Below, piece after piece: positions 54,671 to 63,825 of a DNA stretch of 64,000 nucleotides (positions are counted from its first letter, which is position 1; each line of letters opens with the position of its first letter). The notes under the pieces are model-generated. The model was not told the DNA's origin, made no database searches, and saw only the letters and a list, made by a program, of their open reading frames with translations. Both the position numbers and the translations under genes were made by a program. The DNA is from Rhodospirillum sp047263945 (lineage in GTDB: Bacteria > Pseudomonadota > Alphaproteobacteria > Rhodospirillales > Rhodospirillaceae), in the NCBI RefSeq assembly GCF_047263945.1, contig NZ_JBLAVB010000004.1, forward strand, positions 372,001 to 436,000, read 5' to 3'.

Positions 54671-57616
54671 TCACTGACCAATAATGCTGAGCTTGGTGGC
54701 CCGCCGGAAAGGTTGGGGCAAAACGTCCCGCTTCCAGGTGAGGGCCTGTTCCACGAGCAGGTTTTGCTCGCGGCCATGCTCGCGGTTGGACCCGGTCGCC
54801 GGAGAGGCCGAGGCCGGACGGCCCGCGTAGGACACGCGACGATATTTGTGGTCCAGCTCTTCCAGCGCGTAATCGATGCGCAGGTCGACGAACATCCAAT
54901 ATCCCATATTGGCCGGTTCTTCCTGGCACCACACCACATCAGCGTTGGGATAGCGCTTCAGGATGGCCATCAGGGTGTCCTTGGGCCAGGGATAAAGCTG
55001 CTCAACCCGGACAAGGACCACATCATCAATGCCCTGGTCTTCCCGTGCCTGGAACAGGTCGTAGTACACCTTACCCGAGCAAAGCACCACACGCCGGACC
55101 TTGTCATCAGCAACCAAGGTGGTGGCAGTCTCGCCGATCACCCGGCGAAAGCCATGATCGGTGAAGTCCGTTGCGATGCTGACGGCCAGCTTGTGGCGCA
55201 GCAGGGACTTGGGTGCCATGATGATCAAGGGTTTGCGGAAATTGCGCAGGACCTGGCGACGCAAGGCGTGGAAGTAGTTCGCCGGGGTCGTCAGGTTACA
55301 GACCTGCATGTTGTCCTCGGCACAAAGCTGCAAATAGCGCTCGGGTCTGGCCGAGGAATGCTCAGGACCCTGGCCTTCGTAGCCATGGGGCAACAGGCAG
55401 ACCAGACCGGACATGCGCAACCACTTGCTTTCTCCGGAACTGATGAACTGGTCAAAAATCACCTGGGCGCCGTTGGCAAAATCACCGAACTGCGCCTCCC
55501 AAAGCACCAGCGCCCGGGGCTCGGACAGGGAGTAGCCATATTCGTACCCCAGCACCGAGAACTCCGACAACGGGCTGTCGATCACCTCGTAACGGGCCTG
55601 AGTCTCGGAGATCTGCTCCAGGGGAATGTAGCGCTCCTCGGTCTTCTGATCCACCAGCACCGAATGGCGGTGGGAGAACGTCCCGCGACCGGAGTCCTGC
55701 CCAGACAGGCGAACCGGGTGGCCATCCTTGACAAGGGAGCCGAAGGCCAAAGCCTCGCCCATGGCCCAGTCGAAGCCTTGACCGGTTTCGATCATCTGCA
55801 ATTTGGCCTTCATCTGGCGAAGGATCTTGCGATTGACATCGAAATTCTCTGGCGGCGTTCCCAACACAGTCCCGACCTGCTTCAGGTCCTCGGGGCTGAT
55901 GGTGGTCTTGTCCTGGCGATATTCCTCCTCGCCATTCATCGCCTCCAGGCCTTCCCACTTGCCCGCCAGCCAGTCGGCGCGGTTGGGCTTATAAGTGGAT
56001 CCGGCCTGATATTCCTCTTCCATCCTTGCGGTGAAGCGGTCGCTCATGGCGTCTGCGTCAGCCTGAGAGAGAACACCATCGGCCACCAACCTGTTGGCGT
56101 ATAGGGTGCGTGTCGTCTCCGTCTTGGCAATCTTCTGGTACATGATCGGCTGGGTGAAGGCCGGTTCATCGCTTTCATTGTGACCATGACGGCGATAGCA
56201 GACCATATCCACCACCACATCAACGCCGAATTCCTGCCGGAACTCGGTGGCAATGCGGGCCGCATGGACCACGGCTTCGGGATCGTCACCGTTACAATGC
56301 AGGATCGGCGCCTGGACCATCTTGGCGATGTCCGTGCAATACTGCCCGGACCGGGAGTACTGCGGGCTGGTGGTAAAGCCGATCTGGTTATTGATGACGA
56401 TATGGATGGTGCCGCCGGTGCGATACCCCTTCAACTGGGACAGGCCAAAGCATTCGGCCACCAAACCCTGCCCGGCAAAAGCCGCGTCACCGTGGATCAG
56501 GATGGCCATGGCCTTCTTGCGACCGAGCTCGAGATCACCGGTCAAGGTCTGCTTGGCCCGCACCTTGCCCAGCACAACGGGGTCCGCAGCTTCCAGGTGA
56601 GACGGATTGGCCTGCAGGGAGAGGTGGACGACATTGCCGTCGAATTCCCGATCCGCAGAGGTCCCCAGGTGGTACTTCACGTCGCCGGACCCCTGGACAT
56701 CGTCCGGATTGGCGCTATTCCCCTGGAATTCGGAGAAAATCGCCCGATAGGGCTTGTGCATGATGGCGGTCAGCACATTCAAGCGGCCCCGGTGGGCCAT
56801 GCCCAAGTTGACATCCACCAATCCAAGCTGGCTGCCGCGCTTGAGGATCTGCTCGATAGCAGGGATGACGCTTTCACCGCCTTCCAGGCCAAACCGCTTG
56901 GTTCCGGTGTATTTGACCTGCAGGAACTTCTCGAAGCCCTCGGCCTCGGTCAAGCGCTCCAGAATCGCGGTCTTGCCCTCGGGGGTGAACTTGGTCTGGT
57001 TGCGTTCGGACTCGATGCGCCGCTGGATCCAGCTCTTCTGATCGGGGTCCTGGATGTGCATGAACTCGACGCCGATGGTGCCGCAATAGGTATCGCGGAC
57101 CACGTCAATGATCTGGCGCAGGGGCGCGCTTTCCATGCCCAGGACGTTGTCGATGAAGATCTCGCGACCAAGGTCGGCCTCGACAAAGCCATAGGACCTG
57201 TAATCCAATTCGGGATGCTCGTTGGTCTTGTGCAGCCCCAGGGGATCCAGATCGGCCATCAGATGGCCCCGGACCCGATAGGCGCGGATCATCATCAACG
57301 CGCGAATGGAATCCAGGGTGCGGGCCCGAATCTCCTCCTGGCTGGCACCGGGGGGGGGCTGAACGCCCTTCCCCTTGCCCGGTTTGGCCGCAGCGGCCTC
57401 CGGATCGGGAGCGCCAATGACCTTGTTGCCTCGGGACGTCCAGGAGGGACCGACCAGATCACCGGACAGGTCGTCGGCGCCGTCGCGCAATTCCTGGAAG
57501 AGATCGATCCAACTGGGATCGACGGAGGACGGATCCTCCAGATAACGGCTGTAAACCTCGGCAATATAAACCGCGTTCGCGCCGGTCAGAAAAGACGTTT
57601 CCACGTCACCACCCAT
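54671..57616 (-). CDS. sucA: 2-oxoglutarate dehydrogenase E1
   Basis: 981 residues, a little longer than E. coli SucA. It begins SFLTGANAVYIAEVYSRYLEDP, typical of the E2-binding N-terminus. The thiamine diphosphate/Mg site is GDAAFAGQGLVAECFGLS, and HGHNESDEPAFTQP is the substrate region. A Pro/Gly/Lys linker lies near 70-90. It decarboxylates 2-oxoglutarate. The ATG has no clear ribosome site; a GTG four codons in, after GGGTGGTGAC, is an attractive alternative. Confidence 0.95.
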   Translation of the reverse strand: MGGDVETSFLTGANAVYIAEVYSRYLEDPSSVDPSWIDLFQELRDGADDLSGDLVGPSWTSRGNKVIGAPDPEAAAAKPGKGKGVQPPPGASQEEIRARTLDSIRALMMIRAYRVRGHLMADLDPLGLHKTNEHPELDYRSYGFVEADLGREIFIDNVLGMESAPLRQIIDVVRDTYCGTIGVEFMHIQDPDQKSWIQRRIESERNQTKFTPEGKTAILERLTEAEGFEKFLQVKYTGTKRFGLEGGESVIPAIEQILKRGSQLGLVDVNLGMAHRGRLNVLTAIMHKPYRAIFSEFQGNSANPDDVQGSGDVKYHLGTSADREFDGNVVHLSLQANPSHLEAADPVVLGKVRAKQTLTGDLELGRKKAMAILIHGDAAFAGQGLVAECFGLSQLKGYRTGGTIHIVINNQIGFTTSPQYSRSGQYCTDIAKMVQAPILHCNGDDPEAVVHAARIATEFRQEFGVDVVVDMVCYRRHGHNESDEPAFTQPIMYQKIAKTETTRTLYANRLVADGVLSQADADAMSDRFTARMEEEYQAGSTYKPNRADWLAGKWEGLEAMNGEEEYRQDKTTISPEDLKQVGTVLGTPPENFDVNRKILRQMKAKLQMIETGQGFDWAMGEALAFGSLVKDGHPVRLSGQDSGRGTFSHRHSVLVDQKTEERYIPLEQISETQARYEVIDSPLSEFSVLGYEYGYSLSEPRALVLWEAQFGDFANGAQVIFDQFISSGESKWLRMSGLVCLLPHGYEGQGPEHSSARPERYLQLCAEDNMQVCNLTTPANYFHALRRQVLRNFRKPLIIMAPKSLLRHKLAVSIATDFTDHGFRRVIGETATTLVADDKVRRVVLCSGKVYYDLFQAREDQGIDDVVLVRVEQLYPWPKDTLMAILKRYPNADVVWCQEEPANMGYWMFVDLRIDYALEELDHKYRRVSYAGRPASASPATGSNREHGREQNLLVEQALTWKRDVLPQPFRRATKLSIIGQ

Positions 57617-57817
57617 TTCTGCGGGCCTGAGGGGGCAACGGCCGTCCGTGCTTCGGATTCATGCTTCGTTGTCTAGGCTTCGGAGGAGTGTCTAGGGTCG
57701 AAGGGGAAGGGAGCAGGAGGGTCGTGGGTTCCAAACAGGCACAGTGTTCGTTGTAGACCAGTTCCGAGGGCTCTCTCTACACCCCGGCCTTCACATACTA
57801 TGGTGCCCTTTTACGCT

Positions 57818-57866
57818 ACGGGAACCCCCCCGGAAAATTTTTCCGGGGGGATGGGGTACTCCCGTA
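57818..57866 (-). terminator. Nested hairpin between sucD and sucA
   Basis: An inner perfect stem CCCCCCGGAAAA/TTTTCCGGGGGG sits within an outer ACGGGA/TCCCGT pair, a few bases after sucD. No T-run follows on the minus strand, so it may be a partial attenuator that sets sucAB below sucCD, or a processing site. The rest of the 256-bp gap holds nothing recognised. Confidence 0.55.
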
Positions 57867-57872
57867 ATATTA

Positions 57873-58751
57873 TTAGGCCTTTTTCATGGCCTCAACCATA
57901 GTGCTGCCCAGGGCCGACGGGCTATCCGCAACCAGGATACCCGCAGACTTCATGGCTTCCTGCTTGTCGCCTGCCGTACCCTTGCCGCCGGAGATAATGG
58001 CGCCGGCATGGCCCATCCGCTTGCCCGGGGGGGCGGTCACACCGGCAATGAAACCACACATGGGCTTCTTCACCTTGGACTGCTTGATGAACTCAGCGGC
58101 CTCTTCCTCGGCGGAGCCACCGATTTCACCAATCATGATGATCCCTTCGGTTTCGGGATCGTCCAGGAACATCTCCAGGCAATCGATGAAGTTGGTGCCG
58201 TTGACCGGGTCACCGCCGATACCGATGCAGGTGGACTGGCCCAGACCGGCGGCGGTGGTCTGCGCCACCGCTTCGTAGGTCAGGGTGCCAGAGCGGGACA
58301 CAACGCCGATCTTGCCGCGACGGTGAATGTGACCGGGCATGATGCCGATCTTGCACTCGCCGGGGGTAATCACGCCGGGGCAGTTGGGACCGATCAGGCG
58401 GGTGGCACTGCCCTGCAGGGCCCGCTTCACCTTGACCATATCCAGCACCGGAATGCCTTCGGTGATGCAGACGGCCAGTTCGATTTCGGCGGCGATAGCC
58501 TCCAGGATGGCATCGGCGGCGAACGGCGGCGGCACATAGATGACCGACGCGTTGCAACCGGTGGCTTCCTTGGCCTGGGCCACAGTGTCGAACACCGGCA
58601 GGTCGAGGTGGGTGGATCCTCCCTTACCGGGGGTCACGCCGCCGACCATCTTGGTCCCGTAGGCAATCGCCTGTTCGGAGTGGAAGGTGCCCTGCGAGCC
58701 GGTGAAGCCCTGACAGATAACCTTGGTATCCTTGCCAATAAGTACGGACAT
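57873..58751 (-). CDS. sucD: Succinyl-CoA ligase alpha subunit
   Basis: 292 residues. The CoA-binding GSQGTFHSEQAIAYG and GGVTPGKGG segments are near the N-terminus, and GPNCPGVITP is a family signature. The phosphorylated active-site His is in MGHAGAIISGGKG. The enzyme makes ATP or GTP from succinyl-CoA. Its ATG overlaps the sucC stop by one base. Confidence 0.96.
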   Translation of the reverse strand: MSVLIGKDTKVICQGFTGSQGTFHSEQAIAYGTKMVGGVTPGKGGSTHLDLPVFDTVAQAKEATGCNASVIYVPPPFAADAILEAIAAEIELAVCITEGIPVLDMVKVKRALQGSATRLIGPNCPGVITPGECKIGIMPGHIHRRGKIGVVSRSGTLTYEAVAQTTAAGLGQSTCIGIGGDPVNGTNFIDCLEMFLDDPETEGIIMIGEIGGSAEEEAAEFIKQSKVKKPMCGFIAGVTAPPGKRMGHAGAIISGGKGTAGDKQEAMKSAGILVADSPSALGSTMVEAMKKA

Positions 58752-59950
58752 CAGGAAGCCTCCTTCACCGCTTTGACCACCTTTTCGGCGGCGTCGGCCA
58801 AATTGTCCGCAGCGATGATCGGCAGACCGGATTCGGCCATAATCTTCTTGCCGAGTTCCACGTTGGTGCCTTCCAGACGGACAACGAGGGGAACGTTCAG
58901 CGAGACTTCCTTCGCCGCGGCGATCACGCCCTCGGCGATCACATCACAGCGCATGATGCCGCCGAAGATGTTGACCAGGATGCCTTCCACGTTCGGATCG
59001 GACAGAATGATCTTGAAGGCCGCCGTGACGCGCTCCTTGGTGGCGCCGCCGCCAACGTCCAGGAAGTTCGCCGGAGAGCCGCCCTTCAGCTTGATGATAT
59101 CCATGGTCGCCATGGCCAAGCCCGCGCCGTTGACCATGCAGCCGATGGCACCATCGAGCTTGATGTAGTTGAGGTCGTGCTTGGAGGCTTCCAGCTCCAT
59201 CGGATCCTCTTCGTCCTCGTCCCGATAGTCCATCAGGTCCGGGTGACGGTAGAGGGCGTTGGAGTCGAAGTTCATCTTGCAGTCCAGCGGAATCACCGCA
59301 CCCGCGCCGGTGACGACAAGCGGGTTGATTTCCAGCATGGAGCAATCGGTATCGACAAAGCAGGTGTACAGCGCGGACATCAGCTTGACGAAGGCGCCAA
59401 CCTGCTTGCCTTCCAGGCCCAGCGCAAAGGCCACGTTCCGGCAATGGAAGCCGGACACGCCGGTTGCCGGATCGATGGATTGGAAGAACAGCTTCTCCGG
59501 GGTCTCGGCGGCCACTTCTTCGATGTCCATGCCGCCCTCGGTCGAGGCCATCACGGTCACGGAAGACGTGGCGCGGTCCACCAGGAGGGACAGGTACAGC
59601 TCGCGCTTGATGTCGCAGCCATCCTCGATATAGACGCGCTTGACTTGCTTGCCTTCGGGGCCGGACTGGTGGGTCACCAAGGTGTGACCAAGCATCTGCT
59701 TGGCGTTTTCCGCGACCTCATCCACGGACTTGACAACGCGAACGCCGCCCTTATCGCCCGCTGCGGCCTCCTTAAACGTCCCCTTACCGCGCCCACCGGC
59801 GTGGATCTGGGACTTCACGACAAAAACCGGACCATCCAACTCCTGAGCGGCCTTAGCTGCCTCCTCAGGCGTATAGGCCACGCCTCCCTTGAGTACGGGC
59901 ACGCCGTACTTCGCCAAGACTTGCTTGGCTTGATACTCATGAATATTCAT
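58751..59950 (-). CDS. sucC: Succinyl-CoA ligase beta subunit
   Basis: 399 residues. An N-terminal ATP-grasp fold starts MNIHEYQAKQVLAKYGVPV, with KSQIHAGGRGKG near the nucleotide site. The C-terminal CoA-ligase domain has GGGATKERVTAAFKIIL and VNIFGGIMRCDVIAEG. AGGAGAGGG precedes the ATG. It forms the nucleotide-binding half of the enzyme with SucD. It follows mdh by 127 bp. Confidence 0.96.
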   Translation of the reverse strand: MNIHEYQAKQVLAKYGVPVLKGGVAYTPEEAAKAAQELDGPVFVVKSQIHAGGRGKGTFKEAAAGDKGGVRVVKSVDEVAENAKQMLGHTLVTHQSGPEGKQVKRVYIEDGCDIKRELYLSLLVDRATSSVTVMASTEGGMDIEEVAAETPEKLFFQSIDPATGVSGFHCRNVAFALGLEGKQVGAFVKLMSALYTCFVDTDCSMLEINPLVVTGAGAVIPLDCKMNFDSNALYRHPDLMDYRDEDEEDPMELEASKHDLNYIKLDGAIGCMVNGAGLAMATMDIIKLKGGSPANFLDVGGGATKERVTAAFKIILSDPNVEGILVNIFGGIMRCDVIAEGVIAAAKEVSLNVPLVVRLEGTNVELGKKIMAESGLPIIAADNLADAAEKVVKAVKEAS

Positions 59951-59995
59951 AAGTTTCCCTCTCCTAATCGACGGCCCAAAGCACGCCAGCCCCGC

Positions 59996-60023
59996 CCCAA
60001 TGGACCAGAACCGATCCATTGGG
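59996..60023 (-). promoter_or_regulatory. Hairpin between mdh and sucC
   Basis: CCCAATGGA and TCCATTGGG, a perfect 9-bp stem with a ten-base loop. There is no T-run. It is located between the mdh stop and the sucC ribosome site, possibly a processing point. Confidence 0.45.
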
Positions 60024-60077
60024 TGACCCGGGGGGAAGCGCGGTGGCAGGATCCGCCGGTTCCCACTTCTCTCTTAC

Positions 60078-61034
60078 TTACTTCGGCATCAGTTCCTTAG
60101 ACGCCGCGAGCAGACCGCGAACGCTATCGACCGACTTCCCGAACGCGTCCTTCTCGGCGTCGTTCAGCTCGATCTCAACGACCTTCTCGATGCCACCGGC
60201 GCCGATCACCGTGGGCACGCCCACGTACATTCCGTCCAGACCATACTGGCCGTCCACCCAAGCCGCGCAGGGCAGAACACGCTTCTTGTCCTTCAGGTAA
60301 GCCTCAGCCATCTGCACCGCAGCCGCAGCCGGAGCGTAGAAAGCCGAACCGGTCTTCAGCAAGCCGACGATCTCGGCGCCGCCGTCCCGGGTGCGCTGAA
60401 CGATCTGGTCCAGCTTTTCCTGCGTGGTCCAACCCATCTTCACCAGATCCGGGAGGGGGATACCGGCAACGGTGGAGTAACGGGTCAGCGGAACCATCGT
60501 ATCGCCGTGGCCACCGAGCACGAACGCGGTGACGTCCTCGACGGACACATTGAATTCCTCGGCCAGGAAATAGCGGAAACGGGCGCTGTCAAGAACGCCA
60601 GCCATGCCCACCACCTTGTTGTGGGGCAGACCGGAGACCTCGCGTAGAACCCAAACCATGGCGTCCAGCGGGTTGGTGATGCAGATCACGAAAGCGTCGG
60701 GGCAGTTGTTCTTGATGCCTTCGCCCACCGCAGACATAACCTTGGCGTTGATGCCGATCAGGTCATCACGGCTCATACCCGGCTTGCGGGGCACACCGGC
60801 GGTCACGATGACGACATCGGCATCCTTGATCGCGCTGTAATCGTTCGACCCGGAATAGGCCGCATCACACCCCTCGATCGGTGTGGACTCGGCGATGTCA
60901 AGCGCCTTGCCCTGGGGTGTCCCTTCGGCGATATCGAACAGCACCACATCGCCCAGTTCCTTAAGGCCGATGAGATGCGCAAGTGTGCCACCGATGTTAC
61001 CGGCCCCCACCAGGGCGATCTTCTTGCGTGCCAT
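60078..61034 (-). CDS. mdh: Malate dehydrogenase (LDH-like type)
   Basis: 318 residues. The NAD motif is GAGNIGGTLAHL. Substrate arginines lie in GVPRKPGMSRDDL, NPLDAMVWV is a family signature, and the catalytic His is in GGHGDTMVP. This is the LDH-like malate dehydrogenase of alphaproteobacteria rather than the eukaryotic/E. coli type. GAGAGGG precedes the ATG; 19 upstream codons were dropped. First gene of the TCA block. Confidence 0.95.
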   Translation of the reverse strand: MARKKIALVGAGNIGGTLAHLIGLKELGDVVLFDIAEGTPQGKALDIAESTPIEGCDAAYSGSNDYSAIKDADVVIVTAGVPRKPGMSRDDLIGINAKVMSAVGEGIKNNCPDAFVICITNPLDAMVWVLREVSGLPHNKVVGMAGVLDSARFRYFLAEEFNVSVEDVTAFVLGGHGDTMVPLTRYSTVAGIPLPDLVKMGWTTQEKLDQIVQRTRDGGAEIVGLLKTGSAFYAPAAAAVQMAEAYLKDKKRVLPCAAWVDGQYGLDGMYVGVPTVIGAGGIEKVVEIELNDAEKDAFGKSVDSVRGLLAASKELMPK

Positions 61035-61587
61035 TGAAACCCTCTCGATTAAATAGGTGAATCCGCAAGAGGACTTGCGAATACGGAGCACCTTCCGGCC
61101 GCTCCCGAGGGGCCAGAGGCGGGGTTGTCCTAGCGCGATTCCCCGGGAGAGGCAAGAGTTCTAGGCAAGGTTCGTTCGTGTTTGCCCTTGAAATGAGCAG
61201 GTTTCGTTCCACTCCGGACAGCACCGCTCAACGAGAAGAACAATCAGACGCACAACTCCACAAAATACACCTTGAGATGGCTGGAAAACAAAAATAATCC
61301 ATTTTCGAGAAAACCGCTACCAAATCAAATGATTTTCCGAAAAACAAGCGTGCATAGAAATAGATTCACCGAACATTCATTCACGACACAAACATTCAAC
61401 CGCGACTTTCACGAAAAAACCACGAAAAAATAAAGGATACACTCCAACAATTCTTACCGGAGCAGACGCGATCCTTAAATATCAAATAAATTCAATAAAA
61501 ATTTGTGAAAAATTTAATTTTACACACACAAATCATTTCAGGATAATCCGTGCGAAAACTTGCCAGATAAAACCCTGCTTTTTTTTC
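61035..61587. other. AT-rich intergenic region between mdh and the HBM chemoreceptor
   Basis: 553 bp serving as divergent promoter region. From about 61230 to 61560 it is far more AT-rich than any other part of the window, with A-tracts and no open frame of note. None of the dispersed hairpin repeats is present. It could be a binding region for a nucleoid protein or recently acquired DNA. Confidence 0.5.
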
Positions 61588-63582
61588 ATGGAAACAAAGG
61601 GATCTGCAGCATTGATATCTCGTTTACTGGAACGAATGACCGTTCGCCTGCGGATTTGGATCCTTGTGGGTCTCGCACTAACGACCGGCCTCCTCCTGAT
61701 CGCCACGTATTTTTCGGGAAGCGTCGCCATAAACCGTGCGGAAGCCAATCTCAAAACCTCTACAGAGCTTGACGTTATGGCCAGTGCGCTCGAAAGGGGA
61801 GCACTGCAAATGCGTCGCAGGGAGAAAGACTTCCTCCTCAGGCCCGATCTAGCCATTGCGGATCAATATCACGCCGAGGTCAAAACCGTGATGGGCCTCC
61901 TCGACCAGATGACTGCCCTGACAGCAGCGACAAAAACCAAGGATATCCTCACCAAGTTCAAACAGGGAATCGTAGATCAGAACGCGCGTTTTTCGCATAT
62001 AGTCCAACTCTACACCACCATCGGCCTCGATGAGAACCAAGGCCTGAACGGGAAACTTCGAGACGCGGTCCATACCGTTGAAGACAAATTGAAGGAAGCC
62101 CACCTCGACCCGCTGACAATCAAGATGCTGATGATGAGGCGACACGAAAAGGATTTCATGCTCCGCCACGACCAGAAATACATGGACCTCTTCGACGCGC
62201 GGCGGTTGGAATTTGACAAAATCTTGAGAGAAACGGACCTTTCTGATGGTTTTAAAACCGAAATTGGTCAACTTATGGATACCTATCAGAATGCGTTCAA
62301 AGCCTGGGTTGCCACAACTCTTGACCTGAAGTCGGAAATCAAAGACCTCGGCACGATCTTTGACACCATGGAAGCCGCGCTCACAAAAATCTTCGAAAGC
62401 GCCCATGAAACCATGGTCCAGGCCGAAGAAAAGAGGGCTGAGAATCAGTCCTGGACTGAAACAGCTATGGCTGGAATCGCGGTCGCCCTTTTGCTCACGG
62501 TCAGCGTCCTTGGCGGCCTAACCGCCCACAGCATTAGCCGACCGATCGCAGAAACAACCCAGTTGATGCGTCGCTTGGCCGACGGAGACACCACCTTTGA
62601 CCTCGTGGACAGTGACTTGAAAACGGAAATCGGTGACATGGCGCGCGCCGTCCTAGTGTTCCGAGATCAAGCCATCGAGAACACCCGGCTCGACACCGAG
62701 CAAGCCAAGGCGGCCGAACAGGAGGCTGTACGGCGCCGAGAGTCGATGCGGGGCATCGCCAATGATTTCGAAGCGAGCCTGTCCGACATTGTCTCCATGC
62801 TCGGGACATCCTGTGACGAATTGCGCGGAACGGCGGACCACATGTCAGCCGAGGCCTCCCGATCCAGTGAGCAGGCCAGCGCCGTGGCGAAAGCTGCCGA
62901 CCAAACGACAGGGAATGTGGAAATGGTGGCCGCAACAGTTGAAGAGCTCTCCAACTCCATAGCAGAGATCTTGCACCAAGCCCACGACACCAGGACGATC
63001 TCCACAAGGGCCACCGAAGAAGCCAAACAGGCGGGCGAAACCGTTGAAGGCCTCGCCAACGCGGCACGACGTATTGGTGACGTCACAAGCTTGATCAAGG
63101 ATATCGCCGAACAAACCAACCTACTGGCACTCAATGCCACCATCGAGGCCGCCCGAGCCGGGGAGATGGGCAAGGGGTTCGCCGTCGTGGCAAACGAGGT
63201 AAAGACTTTGGCACATCAAACCGCCAAGGCGACTCAGGAGATCTCCGACCAAATTCGCGACATGCAATCTGCGACGGAGCAAACCGTTGGATCGATTTCA
63301 CATGTGCGTCAGACCATCGACGAAATGCGGGAAAGCACGGCCCACATCGCTTCCGCAGTGGAACAGCAAAGCGCAGCAACCGCCGAAATATCCCGGAATG
63401 CCCAGGGCATGGTCAGCAACACACAAGACGTGACACGCAATATCGCCGGGGTCTCGGAAGCCGCCAAGTCAACAGGACAAGCGGTTGACAGGGTCACGCA
63501 GGTCAGCAGGGCGATAGAACAACACAACCACACTCTCCGCGACAAGCTGAACGGAATCCTCACCCATCTTCGGGCCGCGTAA
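61588..63582 (+). CDS. Methyl-accepting chemotaxis protein with HBM-type sensor
   Basis: 664 residues. TM1 is at about 22-42. The periplasmic helical bimodular (HBM) domain is suggested by the paired motifs RRREKDFLLR (76-85) and RRHEKDFMLR (184-193). TM2 is at about 293-314, then HAMP, and the signalling tip EQTNLLALNATIEAARAGEMGKGFA-type sequence. HBM receptors such as McpS sense TCA-cycle acids and acetate; that ligand is inferred, and interesting beside the TCA genes. The ATG used has no clear ribosome site; ATG 61636 after GGAACGA is an alternative. Confidence 0.88.
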   Translation: METKGSAALISRLLERMTVRLRIWILVGLALTTGLLLIATYFSGSVAINRAEANLKTSTELDVMASALERGALQMRRREKDFLLRPDLAIADQYHAEVKTVMGLLDQMTALTAATKTKDILTKFKQGIVDQNARFSHIVQLYTTIGLDENQGLNGKLRDAVHTVEDKLKEAHLDPLTIKMLMMRRHEKDFMLRHDQKYMDLFDARRLEFDKILRETDLSDGFKTEIGQLMDTYQNAFKAWVATTLDLKSEIKDLGTIFDTMEAALTKIFESAHETMVQAEEKRAENQSWTETAMAGIAVALLLTVSVLGGLTAHSISRPIAETTQLMRRLADGDTTFDLVDSDLKTEIGDMARAVLVFRDQAIENTRLDTEQAKAAEQEAVRRRESMRGIANDFEASLSDIVSMLGTSCDELRGTADHMSAEASRSSEQASAVAKAADQTTGNVEMVAATVEELSNSIAEILHQAHDTRTISTRATEEAKQAGETVEGLANAARRIGDVTSLIKDIAEQTNLLALNATIEAARAGEMGKGFAVVANEVKTLAHQTAKATQEISDQIRDMQSATEQTVGSISHVRQTIDEMRESTAHIASAVEQQSAATAEISRNAQGMVSNTQDVTRNIAGVSEAAKSTGQAVDRVTQVSRAIEQHNHTLRDKLNGILTHLRAA

Positions 63583-63617
63583 AACGATCGGATATTGAAC
63601 AGCCCAACCGGAGAGTC

Positions 63618-63755
63618 ATACCAAGCGGCGCGGGTTGAAACCCACGCCGCTTTTCTTGCGTTCAAACGCCACGCGGGCTTTTACGCGCCATAGGGCGCGG
63701 CGGCCACTTGGCCGCTTCCAAGGTGCGGTGAGGCAAACTCACCGCACCTTGGTAT
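63618..63755 (-). repeat. G element, copy 2 (inverted)
   Basis: Bounded by ATACCAAGCGGCG and CACCTTGGTAT. It is the reverse complement of the copy at 31309 with a few differences (for example CTCACCGCACC restored to a better palindrome). It lies 35 bp after the chemoreceptor stop. Confidence 0.85.
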
Positions 63756-63825
63756 CAGTCGCCCAAGCATCGTCACGAAACCGTCTCTTGGCAGCCCTTT
63801 CCGATGCCCCCACTCTTGATACGCC

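Noticed and set aside
54617..57676. Two long plus-strand frames opposite sucA
   Set aside because: sucA is unmistakable on the minus strand. The opposite frames have low-complexity composition.
57617..57872. Riboswitch or sucA-type leader RNA between sucD and sucA
   Set aside because: Only the nested hairpin is evident. No conserved leader motif that I recognise is present.
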